From Lingula anatina (Eukaryota; Brachiopoda; Lingulata; Lingulida; Lingulidae), in NCBI RefSeq assembly GCF_001039355.2, contig NW_019775813.1, forward strand, positions 366,611 through 430,610: 64,000 bases of DNA. Reading direction: 5' to 3'. Below, piece after piece: positions 36,041 to 48,809 of this stretch. Position 1 is the first letter of the stretch, and every line of letters starts with the position of its first letter. A program made the position numbers and the translations under genes. A model generated the notes under the pieces. That model did not search any database. It saw nothing but the letters and a program-made list of their open reading frames with translations, and was not told the origin of the DNA.

Positions 36041-39000
36041 TTATAGCTCATTATCATCTCTGTCTGTTGAACTCAATCTCAAAGTCCTTTGTTCTGTTTC
36101 TTGCAAGGTTTCTGTGTCATCTTGAAGGTCTTCAATGTCCATGTTGCCTAGGTCAATGCGGGCTGTTTCATCCTGGTCTCTATACGATACTTGGATATCT
36201 CCAGGTTCGGCACAAGACGTGCTCTCCCCCTAAAAGAGAAAGTATTGATTTTGATCATTTTCAAGAGTATAGCAGTGAATTCTGCCCCTCTATGAACCAG
36301 TATTCTTTTAGAAAACTCATCAAAACAAGCGTGAATATGCAGCCCTTTTTAGATGTCGACTTCGGTCAAAGTCTGCAAAAGAAAATGTTGACGAATAGTG
36401 AAAGTCTATAACTGTCTTTATCTAGTATATGATCCAACACGTGAATGCTTATTCAAACTGTAAAATTGACTGTCAGTTTATAAACATTACTTGATCCTGA
36501 TGGCTATCCCCTTTGTGACCTACAGACTGACAGTTTTGTCATGTTTGAACACACACAAAACCTTGCATTTCATTCACTGCATCCCACCTACCCTGTGTCT
36601 CTCCTCCATGTTGGCGTACTTTCCAACCTTCTTGTACAGTCCAGGCAGCTTCCACTTATTTCTGTACATGAAAACTGCACCAATGACCGTCAGTACCACA
36701 ATAATGGCAGACACCACACCAATGGTGATTTGACGGCGCGTGATTGTGGCCCAAAGTTCATGGAAACATGCAAAATCTTCCCACTTAACACTCAATATGT
36801 GGTCACCTGCCAGATGGGGTGGCGCAGCACATCTGGAATTTTTAAAAATTTCAAAAATTTTATTTGTAAAAAAGGAAGATGTTGTCTGGAAAAACTTTGC
36901 CCTGAGTTTCAGTTCCCATACTTGGCATGTTATTTTAATTTTTAAAATCTCCCCATATGCACACCTATGGAAATGGAATATGAAGAAGATGGCAGGCATT
37001 AAGCCTGTAACTCAGGCTGGATATAACATATCATGCATAAAAAATTTACATCTACCACTCAAACATTACTCTAAACCTGGCAAGCCTTGTTTAAAAAAGT
37101 ACCACAGTCAAGGGGTTTTTATATCCCCATACTTAATATCTATTATCTATGCAAATTCAGGTTTTTCTTCTAAATTCTCAGTTCAGCAATTTGATAAAAA
37201 TTCATACTAATATTGTGAGTGTTAACTATGTTAGGGGCCTAGTTATTTACAAAAAAAAAAAAAAAAAAAAAGCCTGTACATCTGTATACAAAAATAATCA
37301 GTCTGCATTTAAAACAAAGATCCAGTTTCAAAAGAACTTAACATCTAAAACTGGTCTAACCTTTCATATCATGATTCTTTGACTGGAGATAAATCAATAC
37401 AGTGGTCTTTGTAAGAGTTACATAGCACCCATTTTGAAGAAAGAAAGGAAAGGGCATCAAAATATCTTACACCAATACCATCATTACTGTTAAAGAAGTG
37501 GACCATTATAAATTCATCCTAAACTGAAGCAGATGAAAAAAGTTTGGTCTAAAAGCTAAGAGCAGCCTTGGGTCTTAAGCCTGTAAGTAAAACTGTCCCC
37601 AGAGCGGGATATAGTTACGGCAGTGGACTCTTACTTACATCAGAGACTCATTGTGTGGCTCGATAACCTCCACTCTCAGCATCCAGCGAAGATTACAATC
37701 ACATCTCCATGGATTGTCTCTCAGGTCGGCGTACTGAAGCTGTTGCCATGGCAACAAAAATTCACTGACAGATTCCAGGGAGTTATTGCGAAAGGAAACA
37801 TGGCGGAGGGTTTGAAGGTGGCCAGGTTCCTCTTCTTCCTCTGCAACAACCTTGGTCAGCTTTGGATTATTTGCAATGGAAATGTTCACCAGTGCTGTAA
37901 AATTGAGAGCACGAAAAAGGATTATTTCAGAGAAAGATGGTGCACGCTAACATTCATCATGAATTTATCATAAATAAATTGTCATACGACATCAACAAAA
38001 ATGTCTGTATTGTAAATTCACAGATATTCATATATGTAATGTAGTTTAACTAGACTTACAGGTTGTACGAGGCCATGAGACAGCCAAGTTTTGAAATCAG
38101 TGTTTAGATGTCAAATATAAATGGAATTTCTAATGTGTCACCATTAAGTGTAGAGAATATAATCTATGGCACGGTCTTACTGGTTTAATTTAAAACCAAC
38201 ACCAACCTGTGAAATTCAAGAAAGACTCAAGCGTAACCCTCTCCAAATATGGGCAGTAGTTAAGGCTAAATGCTTTGAGGTGGGTCTGAACCCTCAACTG
38301 GAATGAGTCCCTGTGAAGTTCCTTTAGGGGATTCCCACTGAAATCAAGGGAGGTCACATTGGCTCCCCCTAGGGCAGTAGGGAATTCCATGAAATTGTTG
38401 TATCCCAGATTCAAAGTCGCAACTGACAGCTTGTAGAATATCATTGGTGGAAATTGATCTGGATTGGACGTCAGACGGTTGTGGGAGAGGCTCACCAGTT
38501 GCAAGTTTTTCAGATTGGTAAATAGTTCTCTGTCAAGCCGGTCAATTTGATTGTAGTCCAGGTAGAGGGTATTCAGGTTTTTGAGGGTAGAAAAGACACC
38601 CTGAAGCCTGTTCAACTTATTGTAACTCAAGTCCAAGACTTGTAATCGTTTGTTGTTCATTATGGCGTCTACCTCTATCCTTGCAATCTTGTTGTGACTC
38701 AGGTTAAGGTTCTTCAATTGGTCAAAATTTATCAAAGCATTGTTATCACAGTGCATAATACGGTTCCAGCTTAAGTCCAACTGCTCCAGGTCCTTCAACA
38801 GCTCCCAGTCCAGCATCTTTTTGCTCAGCACAGTGATCATATTGCCACGCAACAGCAGCTCTTTAAGACTCGGCGTGCCTGCAAACACGGTTTGGGTACT
38901 AAAGGTATGCTGAGTGATCAAGTTGTAATTCAGGTCCAGATGTTCCAGAACTTGTGTGCGATCAAAGCAACCTTCTTGGAAACGTGATATGTGGTTGTGG

Positions 39001-39082
39001 GACAAGAAAAGGTACAGAAGATTGGGATAGGGGAGACTGTTGTTTGAGATCTCTACTATAGAATTATTGGAAGCGTCAAGTG
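36041..39082 (-). CDS. LRR transmembrane receptor with mucin-like N-terminus, copy C (5' end missing)
   Basis: Four exons, matching copy D one for one: 39082-38217 (partial), 37894-37639, 36832-36592 and 36229-36041 (stop TAA). The first 140 or so residues (signal peptide, Thr/Ser-rich region, N-terminal cap) are cut off at the N at 39083. What remains encodes about ten LRRs, the C-terminal cap (DNPWRCDCNLRWMLRV, completed by the next exon), the membrane helix (ITIGVVSAIIVVLTVIGAVF) and an acidic tail. No stops or frameshifts in the remaining part. It is probably a contig end from the second haplotype rather than a truly truncated gene. Confidence 0.85.
37251..37271. repeat. Poly-A tract in LRR receptor intron
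   Basis: A homopolymer of about 21 bases. The matching tract in copy D (40562-40587) is longer, an allele-like length difference. Confidence 0.8.
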
Positions 39083-39107
39083 NCGCCAGCGCTAACGCTG
39101 GTGGTAC
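39083..39107. other. Single-N junction plus 24-base hairpin between copies C and D
   Basis: One N followed by 24 bases containing CCAGCGCTAACGCTGG, a self-complementary hairpin found in neither flanking copy. Copy D then starts at 39108 with the sequence of 35795. Confidence 0.75.
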
Positions 39108-42100
39108 AATTAAAATGTCCACTCCTGACACTACCTAATCTAAAAAACTAACAAGATGGCATTTTATGTATGACCTATGCATAAGTAAGCTATTTCTGTC
39201 ATTTTCCATGTGGGAACACACCTTCAGTTAAACCCTTTAACTTAGCTAATATCAATATTTACTCTCACCCTTCTTTTTTCTCTTTAAATACTATTTGGGA
39301 ATGAATCCTGGCTCGCTTGGACTAGAGCACCATCTATAGGTAAAATCGCAACTTTATAGCTCATTATCATCTCTGTCTGTTGAACTCAATCTCAAAGTCC
39401 TTTGTTCTGTTTCTTGCAAGGTTTCTGTGTCATCTTGAAGGTCTTCAATGTCCATGTTGCCTAGGTCAATGCGGGCTGTTTCATCCTGGTCTCTATACGA
39501 TACTTGGATATCTCCAGGTTCGGCACAAGACGTGCTCTCCCCCTAAAAGAGAAAGTATTGATTTTGATCATTTTCAAGAGTATAGCAGTGAATTCTGCCC
39601 CTCTATGAACCAGTATTCTTTTAAAAAACTCATCAAAACAAGCGTGAATATGCAGCCCTTTTTAGATGTCGACTTCGGTCAAAGTCTGCAAAAGAAAATG
39701 TTGACGAATAGTGAAAGTCTATAACTGTCTTTATCTAGTATATGATCCAACACGTGAATGCTTATTCAAACTGTAAAATTGACTGTCAGTTTATAAACAT
39801 TACTTGATCCTGATAGCTGTCCCCTTTGTGACCTACCGACTGACAGTTTTGTCATGTTTGAACACACACAAAACCTTGCATATCATTCACTGCATCCCAC
39901 CTACCCTGTGTCTCTCCTCCATGTTGGCATACTTTCCGACCTTCTTGTAAAGTCCAGGCAGCTTCCATTTATTTCTATACATGAAAACTGCACCAATGAC
40001 AGTCAGTACCACAATAATGGCAGACACCACACCAATGGTGATTTGACGTCGCGTGATTGTGGCCCAAAGTTCATGGAAACATGCAAAATCTTCCCACTTC
40101 ACACTCAATATGTGGTCACCTGCCAGATGGGGTGGTGCAGCACATCTGGAATTTTTGAAAATTTCAAAAATTTTATTTGTAAAAAAGGAAGATGTTGTCT
40201 GGAAAAACTTTGCCCTGAGTTTCAGTTCCCTTACTTGGCATGTTATTTTAATTTTTAAAATCTCCCCATATGCACACCTATGGAAATGGAATATGAAGAA
40301 GATGGCAGGCATTAAGCCTGTAACTCAGGCTGGATATAATATATCATGCATAAAAAATTTACATCTACCACTCAAACATTACTCTAAACCTGGCAAGCCT
40401 TGTTTAAAAAAGTACCGCAGTCAAGGGGTTTTTCTATCCCCATACTTAATATCTATTATCTATGCAAATTCAGGTTTTTCTTATTAATTCTCAGTTCAGC
40501 AATTTGATAAATTCATACTAATATTGTGAGTATTAACTATGTTAGGGGCCTAGTTATTTACAAAAAAAAAAAAAAAAAAAAAAAAAAAGCCTGTACATCT
40601 GTATACAAAAATAATCAGTCTGCATTTAAAACAAAGATCCAGTTTCAAAAGAACTTAACATCTAAAACTGGTCTAACCTTTCATATCATAATTCTTTGAC
40701 TGGAGATAAATCAATACAGTGGTCTTTGTAAGAGTTATATAGCACCCATTTTGAAGAAAGAAAGGAAAGGGCATCAAAATATTTTACACCAATACCATCA
40801 TTACTGATAAAGAAGTGGACCATTATAAATTCATCCTAAACTGAGCAGATGAAAATAGTTTGGTCTAAAAGCTAAGAGCAGCCTTGGGTCTTATGTCTGT
40901 ATGTAATACTGTCCCCAGAGCGGGATATCGTTACGGCAGTGGATTCCAAACTTACATCAGAGACTCATTGTGTGGCTCAATAACCTCTACTCTCAGCATC
41001 CAGCGAAGATTGCAATCACACCTCCACGGATTGTCTCTCAGGTCGGCATACTGCAGCTGTTGCCATGGCAACAAAAATTCACTGACAGATTCCAGGGAGT
41101 TGTTGCGAAGGGAAACATGGCGGAGGGTTTGAAGGTGGCCAGGTTCCTCTTCTTCCTCTGCAACAACCTTGGTCAGTTTTGGATTATTTGAAATGGAAAT
41201 GTTCACCAATGCTGTAAAATTGAGAGCAAATCAAAGAATTATTTAAGAGAAAGATGGTGCATGCTAACATTCATCATGGATTTATCATAAATAATTGTCA
41301 TATGACATCTACAAAAATGTCTGTAATGTAAATTCACAAATATTCATATATGTAACGTACTTTAACAAGACCTCACAGGTTGTACAAGGCCGGGGACTGT
41401 ATAAAACAGCCAAGTTTTGAAATCAAATAATCTACCTCAAATAAAACTGGAATTTCTAATGTGTCATCATTAAGTGTAGAGAATATAATCTATGAAACTG
41501 TCTTACTGGATTAATTTAAAATCAACACCAACCTGTGAAATTCAAGAAAGACTCAAGTGTAACCCTCTCCAAATTTGGGCAGTAGTTAAGGCTAAATGCT
41601 TTAAGGTGGGTCTGCACCCTCAACTGGAAGGAGTCCCTGTGAAGTTCCTTAAGGGGATTCCCACTGAAATCAAGGGAGGTCACATTGGCTCCCCCTAGGG
41701 CAGTAGGGAATTCCATGAAATTGTTGTATCCCAGATTCAAAGTCGCGACTGACAGCTTGTAGAATATCATTGGTGGAAATTGATCTGGATTGGACGTCAG
41801 ACGGTTGTGGGAGAGGCTCACCAGTTGCAAGTTTTTCAGATTGGTAAATAGTTCTCTGTCAAGCCGGTCAATTTGATTGTAGTCCAGGTAGAGGGTATTC
41901 AGGTTTTTGAGGGTAGAAAAGACACCCTGAAGCCTGTTCAACTTATTGTAACTCAAGTCCAAGACTTGTAACTGTTTGTTGTTCATTATGGCGTCTACCT
42001 CTATCCTTGCAATCTTGTTGTGACTCAGGTTAAGGTGCTTCAATTGGTCAAAATTTATCAAAGCATTGTTATCACAGTGCATAATACGGTTCCAGCTTAA

Positions 42101-42407
42101 GTCCAACTGCTCCAGGTCCTTCAACAGCTCCCAGTCCAGCATCTTTTTGCTCAGCACAGTGATCATATTGCCACGCAACAGCAGCTCTTTAAGACTTGGC
42201 GTGCCTGCAAACACAGTTTGGGTACGAAAGGTATGCTGAGTGATCAAGTTGTAATTCAGGTCCAGATGTTCCAGAACTGGTGTGCGATCAAAGCAACCTT
42301 CTTGGAAACGTGATATGTGGTTGTGGGACAAGAAAAGGTACAGAAGATTGGGATAGGGGAGACTGTTGTTTGAGATCTCTACTATAGAATTATTGGAAGC
42401 GTCAAGC
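39108..42407. repeat. Duplicated LRR-receptor block, copy D
   Basis: Second copy of 35795-39082. It continues beyond the shared part into the complete 5' end of the gene. Confidence 0.92.
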
Positions 42408-42826
42408 GATCGTATATTACCCAGTGTATTTGGTATCTGTTTAAAGTCGAGATTTGAACAAACAGGTTCATACTGGTTATTACATTGCACGCCACAAATA
42501 CTGCAGTTTGCGGGTGCTAAGGTGCTGGTTGTCATGACAGTAGTTGTGGTTCTCGGTGGTAAAGTTGGAGTGAGAAATCCTCTAGGCGTTTGGCTTGAGT
42601 CGTCTTTCACTGTTGAAGGTGCTGCTGCCGTGGTTGTAGAAGAATAATTTTGTGAAGCAGCTGATGGAATGGTGACTGACGTATTAACAGTGCCTGTAGG
42701 TTTCAGTGTTGTTGGCGACATTGTTGTTGAAGATGTGGACACACTGCCTGTGTTGTTAGTCCTATTACTCTGGGAGTTCACTGTCCCTAACACAAGCACC
42801 ATTATCAGGCATTTTAAGTCCCCCAT
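39354..42826 (-). CDS. LRR type I transmembrane receptor with mucin-like N-terminus, copy D (complete)
   Basis: Four coding exons: 42826-41533, 41211-40956, 40145-39905 and 39542-39354. They give 659 residues. A signal peptide (about 1-18, MGDLKCLIMVLVLG) is followed by a Thr/Ser-rich, probably O-glycosylated region (about 20-105), a Cys cluster (NCSICGVQCNNQYEPVC) and about a dozen LRRs. The C-terminal cap is split between exons (CDCNLRW, then ICAAP and FAC). A membrane helix (about 552-573) leads to a roughly 85-residue tail rich in Asp/Glu/Thr with YR and YKK tyrosines. No TIR, kinase or PDZ-ligand motif recognised. The mucin segment on the N-terminal side, away from the membrane, is the reverse of the receptor at 3511, so the two are different families. 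A 5'UTR exon boundary is visible at about 42945 (TTTTGCAG acceptor). Confidence 0.88.
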
Positions 42827-45800
42827 AGTGAAAGGATAATTGTCTCGTCAATTTATGCAAAACTGTTTATAGATATCAATATCTCAGAACTTGTCTTTCC
42901 TCTTGTTTGACTTTTTTCACTTTGTTGATTCCCCTTTGATCCAGTATCTGCAAAATAAATAATCAATATATATTTTTAAAAAAGCAGCGATTATGCTGTA
43001 TTGTGCAGGGATAGAAAAAGTCAATTTAATTTAGCAAAACAATAATGTGTCAATAAACATGTTAGTGTACATGACAATGCATATGATTGGCAACTAAAAT
43101 CAAGCAAAAATAAACCTCATTCATTAGAGGTTATGAAAAGTTGTTATGATTATCTCTCTCTGAGCTACTTACAGACTGCACTCAACTTCACATTCAATAT
43201 ATTACAAATGGTAAATAAGACTTTGGGGGGGGGGGGGAGAGAAAGCATAAGACTGCATTCCCACATATTTTAGATTGATCTCCATGGGAGTCTCACTAGA
43301 TTACTGTCAGCTTAGTCAGCTTAAATGTCTCTCCTGCCTACTAAAAGCTGTAAGGGGGTAATTAACTTACATGCACTTGGCTGACAGCAATTTAGCGTGA
43401 ACCTCCAGGGAGTTATGTCGATCCAGATAGATCGTTCTAAATCTGTGGGAATGCAGTCCAACACCACCTCTTTGTGGTTAACCAGTGATGGTGCCCTGGA
43501 GAACACTAAACATGAAGACAGATGGCACAGCTAATGTGTGGAGAGATAACAACTGACTAGCTAAACCAATAAAAGCTGATGAATGTTGTGATGTGTAGTA
43601 CTAAGAAATAGTACAATAAATATATGCCTGCATGGGGTCAGGTGTGTGATCCATCTCAATTTTGTGCATATTTATGCTTGAAACAGTGTTAAATTGCAGT
43701 GTTGGGAAAAGATCAAGTTCTCAGAAAAGAGCCCATTTTTCCAGGTTGATTTTGGTCCCTTTGGTTGAATATTTTTTGGTAATACAGTCTTAATGGTACT
43801 GTCTGGAACTTTGGGCATTTTCTTTGCCAGTGTAGATTACCAACTACAGTAACTGTAATGTGGATTCGAGCAGAGTGTGTCTTAATGAAAATTAACATCA
43901 GTCAACATCAGTATCTCCCGCATTCTGGTCTACCCTTTACTGATCAAAATGCACAAAAAATCACTGCAAATGACCAGAAATCTTCATTTTATTTACGTTT
44001 GTGCCCCAGAAAGTGCTGTTTTCATTTGAGTGAAGTTCAATTTACATCATGAATAGATTATGGTGACTGGTGGCCAACAGGACAAATTGCTTTCTAATCC
44101 ATAATTATAACAACTGGCACTTTCCAGACTTCACTGCATGATTACTCCATCCCTTTGAACAATGAACATTGCTGACTAACACAAAGCAGAAAGATGGCAA
44201 TAAAAGAAATTTGCAATTAACAAAAAAAGAGGGCAGATGGGAGCTAATTATTAGACCACAATACCAGAGACAAAATCAATAATTTTTGGAAAACTGGATA
44301 TTCAACGTGTATGATAAAAACAGAAGAAGAAGATTCCTTTTTTGATTTTGGAACTTAACTGACATAATATCACCTACTTGATATATGCATCAGACATAGG
44401 ACTCGATGTAATGTTTATTGTTTCTACACTGATGTTAAATCTAATTACAGAAGAAACCCCAGAAAGTGCAGTGCAGTAGGGAGAAGTACTAGTAGTTAGT
44501 TTATTGATTCTGCTTTTCCAACCTCTGTTAGATAAAAATAAAAATTCAGGTAATGTAGTTTTTCTTACAAATCTTGTTTTCATATCCAAAGATTCAAGTC
44601 ATGCACTGTATAGACACACGCAGAAGATAGCATCTTTACCCAGGTTTAAGCATGCTGCACATATAATATGTTGACAGCAACTGTCTCATGACTCAAGAAA
44701 AGAATAATCGCCTGAGTTATACAACATACTCTTCATCACTGTCCTCAAACACACTGCAGGTCTCTTGTAGGTTTCTAGACCTGTTCTCTTTCAAGACTGA
44801 TAATGATCTAGCTACACACAAGCTACCAATTACTAGTAAAGGAGTGATAACATTACTCTGTGTACACTAGCTGGTGCAGTTTAGATAGCTACCAGCAGGA
44901 CAGAACCAGGCAGATGTAGTAATGTGGTGTGTGTGTGCATGTGTGCTCCTAAAGAATGAACTATCTACATTTTATCTGGCTGTACCAGGGCAAGCATGCT
45001 GCCTCTCCCCTTGAGACAGGGGGGGGGGAGAGGAGAGAGGGACATTGTGGACACAAAGTTGGCTTGTATGATTAGATATATCAGAAAACATATCATACAG
45101 AAGCATTCTCTCTCTTTCTCTCTCAGGCTAAGTATCTCCTGTAGCTAAAACACAACCCCTGTGGCTTTTCTGACAGCAACTTATTAATTCACATGACAGT
45201 CACCAAGTTTCATGTGGTCCTATTATCCAAACTACCGTGTATCATATCAAACCAAATATTAGCCATTATCAACAATAGTCACTGTTAATTTACCTGCATA
45301 GTTTTTTCTGTACTAGGTCATGATATTGCAATTTCTTTGCCTTCATGTTATCCTGTCCAAATGGATTTTAATAAATTCAGAGATGAACCAAATCTAGAAA
45401 CTGAGGAGTGGACACTTTCCGGTCCCTTTCAGTAGCATTAATTACTAATTATTATCAATCATCTTTCTCACCTGTATGACTCATCGCCTTGGAATGAGAC
45501 GGACAAGAAGTTACCTGTCGATCTTGCTATCTAAACAATTCAAACGTTAATATATACTACAAAATACCGTGTGTAGTAAAAAGTGATGCCTAGAAATCGT
45601 AACCTACATTTTAGTTAAGAAGAAAAGATGCTGACTTGCATCTGAGTAGCGGACAGGTAGAAGCTTTTCGTGACCTAATTTGCCAAGGACGAAAAGTACA
45701 TCGATTGCCCACCTGCCATACAGTTATCAATCGACGTAGAACGAACTAACAACACATTAAAGTCTTACTAAAAACAATTCCCGTGTACATTCTTAACATA

Positions 45801-46110
45801 AATGAGCATTTCGTCGCTCCAGTGACTAGTCATTGACCCTGTAATTCACCTAATAACTCGTTTTGTCGGTAACATAATACCTGAACTAGAATTTAGTTAA
45901 TCAAACAAAGTCTTGCAGAAAAAAACAATTAAACAAATTCACCGCCGTTACTTAATCTACTAAATCCCCCCTAAAAAGTTTAACTCACCCCATATGCCAC
46001 AGTAATATCCCATCAAGTTTAACAACGACATATGGACCAAAACTCTGGCTATATCACAAATATTCTACGGTTAACCACACCGTTACCTTACCTTGTTATC
46101 ACTTGCCTGC
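42827..46110 (-). other. Probable 5'UTR intron and promoter region of LRR receptor D
   Basis: There is an acceptor (ATTTTGCAG, reverse strand) near 42947 and a plausible leader-exon donor (ACAAG|GTAAGG, reverse strand) near 46090. The stretch between is then one large 5'UTR intron, holding a family-2 MITE (43251-43458), a G homopolymer and no coding exon. Confidence 0.45.
43251..43458. mobile_element. MITE family 2, best-preserved copy
   Basis: 208 bp whose ends are inverted copies: GACTGCATTCCCACA at the left and TGTGGGAATGCAGTC at the right, followed inward by TTTAGATNGATCT-like sequence. The internal GGGGGTAATTAACTT core matches the copy at 2372. Confidence 0.88.
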
Positions 46111-46305
46111 CTGTGCCATATTGAAATGAACGCAATAATATCTGACCCAATTACCAATGAAGCACGCGATAGCTGCGCCACCTGGGGAGTGCATGACGCA
46201 TGCGCTTCAAATTAGTCAGTCCAGTGACGAAGTCAATGTACTAGTGAAGGTGTAGGCTTATTATTTAATTGAAATCGGAATTTTTTCTTCCGGTGATATC
46301 AGAAA

Positions 46306-46306
46306 A

Positions 46307-46353
<47 letters not shown>
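46306..46353. repeat. (AAAT)n microsatellite
   Basis: Tetranucleotide run immediately before the hAT-like element at 46354. Confidence 0.9.
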
Positions 46354-46622
46354 CAGGGGCGGATCCAGGATTTTTTAAATGGGGGGTCCGCGGACGCGAA
46401 GTCGACCACCCCCCCTTCTTGGCGTGGGGTCCGGGGCTCGCTGAAGGGACCGGGGGGAAAATGGCATTTTAGGTAAGACTTGGTATGGTTTAGAACTATA
46501 TGTATGATTCAGCTAGTCAAAAGTCTAATTCCAAGAGGGGACCATGGGCATGATTTATATTGTATTTTTCAGAAATCGAAGGGAGTCAGGACCCTCCCTG
46601 ACACCCCCATAAATCCGCCACT
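46354..46622. mobile_element. hAT-like non-autonomous element
   Basis: Starts CAGGGGCGGATCCAGGA and ends with the imperfect inverted form ATAAATCCGCCACT. These ends resemble hAT-superfamily termini. A second fragment of the same family starts at 46779 (CAGGGGTGGATAAAGGATTA). No transposase and no clear 8-bp duplication found. Confidence 0.6.
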
Positions 46623-47726
46623 ATTTACCGTGCCACTTTACCGGGTTCTTACAGGTAATTCGTCCAGGGTGGGGGAGGGGCTACTCCCTTTAACTGGTCC
46701 CAAGGCACCCAAAAGCCATGGCAGCCATTTAGGTGACAATCTTACATAATATTCAAACATTAAAATTGACAGTCTCTCCAGGGGTGGATAAAGGATTATT
46801 TGAATGGGGGTCCGATCTTTTAAGGAACGACAGGCCTCGAATTTGTTGTCAGAATCGACAATTCTAAACTATACTGGATTTTTATGCAAAAGGTGTTTTG
46901 CCCGTACCTACGAGAGCTTTCATACGTCATCTGGGATTTGAGCTCGTGACTTGCCGTTACCAAGGTTTGCTCATGGCTTGGTTATTATCATTTTTTTTTT
47001 TTTTTTTGCATCCAAGCACGCTACCGCAGTTTTTACAAAATATTTAATACTGTTTTTAAATTTTCACAGATGTAGGGGAGCTAGATATCGAAATTATAGT
47101 TTGTAAACAAAAGAGAGTAAAAAGGAACTTGGTTGAATTTGCAACCTGACAATACACGCCAGCGCGAGACGTTAATTTTTTAATTGCAGTTGTTCAAACT
47201 GTCTTTTCTTCCCGCTTTTGGTCTGTTGCAAATAAATAATATGGAAATTATATAATATTGATTTATTGACGACGCCATACAGTGTTAAAAAAGCAGGATG
47301 CACAAAAAACAATGGTGGTATTAAAGAACCTTTAGATTTAAATTCGTATGCTAGACATGCTCTTTCTTGTTTTTTCTGTAGCAAATTTACTCATGATCAT
47401 TCAGTCTTGTCTTCTCTATATATTGCATATTTCAATTATTTTTTTCTTTAATTTTACATTCAACAATTTGGACGATGCACTAATCACAAAAACTTAATAG
47501 ATGTAATGTGTAAATATTGATAACTCCTATTTTGTAATGCAGTTGAACATTTCTCTCCCAAAAGACAGCAACTTGTGGATATATGAAAACAGTAATTCTG
47601 CTCTATAAACAGTGTTTTAGTGGAACATTATTAGGTTGAAAATTATCATCTCTTTAAATTTTTTTATTTCAGTCTATAGCCCCTTCTCACTTAATGTGAG
47701 TATGCGTCGTGGAAAGTTATCTGGCT
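46623..47726. other. Intergenic, no gene recognised
   Basis: Contains the second hAT-like fragment (46779 on) and a poly-T run (about 46991-47008). Reading frames are short and lack splice or signal evidence. Confidence 0.55.
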
Positions 47727-48690
47727 TTATTTGGCATCGTCTTCTTTGTTGTTATAAACGTCCGTCTCTCTGGCAAACAAATCTCTGAGGGCTTTATTGA
47801 CCATATCGCGTTCATTGTCGGACAGCTGGTTTTGCTAAAAAAAGAAACGCGGAGAAGAATCCATATTGTGAATGCTGCCAGAGATACAACCCTTAAAACC
47901 GACCAGTATTTTAGCAAGCAAATGTATAACTTCACGTAAGCATTGATCTCTAAAAAGTCCGTTACGTTGTGGAAATGAACACTGAAGATTTGGAGAAATC
48001 AAAATGACAAACATTACGTTGACTGAGATGTTAATATAACACTTGACTTTTACTGCTACGCAATAATCTGTGGCCTGACGGAGCGTTTAATTTGGCAAAG
48101 CATGCATAGGTCATTGACCTACCTCGTCCTGCATCGGGCTGTCTCCTCTGTCCTGAAGCCCATAGCGTCTTCTTCCTAATATTCGTCTGAGGATGTAAGC
48201 TATGCACAAAGGATAAATGGAAGTTTTCAGTTAAAAATATCTTTTGGGTTATGAATGAAATGACAACAAATATGAAAATGAACATATCTTTGGAAAATTG
48301 ATAAGTCTTATGTACCGTGAATATGTTATAAATACATTTGGAATATTTGGACTTAACAGTTGTAAAACAACACCGAAACTCGACATATTGCAGAAGCCCA
48401 TAAAGACGAGTATAGGCTACTGTTCAGACCGTAAATTCGTTTTAGAATTTTGGATGTAATGCTTTAAATGAAAGGAAACTATGAAGTTGACATAAGACGT
48501 AAATAGAAAGTCAAAATGCATTTCGCACTCATAAATATATATATATATATATATACTGCAAAAAGTTAATTACACGTTGAAACATTGGCACGAATAAATA
48601 TGAGACAAAGAACATACCTTCAGAACCAGCGAACATTTCCACCAATAACATTGTAGCCAGCAAAACCGCAAAAATCGCAACCTTTCCCAT
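47727..48690 (-). CDS. Unrecognised 77-residue secreted peptide precursor
   Basis: Three exons join with canonical splice sites and matching phases: 48690-48618, 48175-48123 and 47834-47727 (stop TAA). Exon 1 is a textbook signal peptide (MGKVAIFAVLLATMLL, then a cut site around FAGSEG). Exon 2 encodes a short basic segment (GRRRYGLQDRGD). Exon 3 encodes an acidic, helical segment (NERDMVNKALRDLF) ending NNKEDDAK. There are no cysteines after the signal peptide. The order signal, short basic part, acidic part recalls cationic antimicrobial peptide or neuropeptide precursors, but I recognise no family and make no functional claim. The RRRY could be a furin-type site. An alternative AG 15 bases upstream of exon 2 gives a stop, which supports the chosen acceptor. 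Exon 1 and its promoter occur twice more to the right. Confidence 0.6.
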
Positions 48691-48693
48691 GCT
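48542..48693. repeat. First copy of the peptide-gene exon 1 segment, ending at an N
   Basis: An (AT)n run plus exon 1 of the peptide gene, cut at the single N (48694) a few bases upstream of the ATG. The same sequence starts again after the (AT)n tract at 48695-48746. Confidence 0.85.
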
Positions 48694-48695
48694 GN

Positions 48696-48748
<53 letters not shown>

Positions 48749-48809
48749 TGCAAAAAGTTAATTACACGTTGAAACATTGGCACGAATAAATATGAGACAA
48801 AGAACATAC

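Larger units (their letters stand above)
35795..39082. repeat. Duplicated LRR-receptor block, copy C
   Basis: Near-identical to 39108-42407, including introns and homopolymers. It stops in the middle of exon 1 of the LRR gene at the single N (39083). Confidence 0.92.

Noticed and set aside
36740-37210. Forward-strand open frames over the LRR receptor exons 3-4 (and 40053-40487, 36067-36411, 39380-39724)
   Set aside because: They are shadows of the reverse-strand exons, conserved in both copies only because the copies are near-identical.
48121-48190. Alternative exon 2 start (CTCAG acceptor 15 bases further upstream) for the secreted-peptide gene
   Set aside because: It gives an in-frame TAG immediately. 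The TATTAG acceptor keeps the frame through to the terminal exon.
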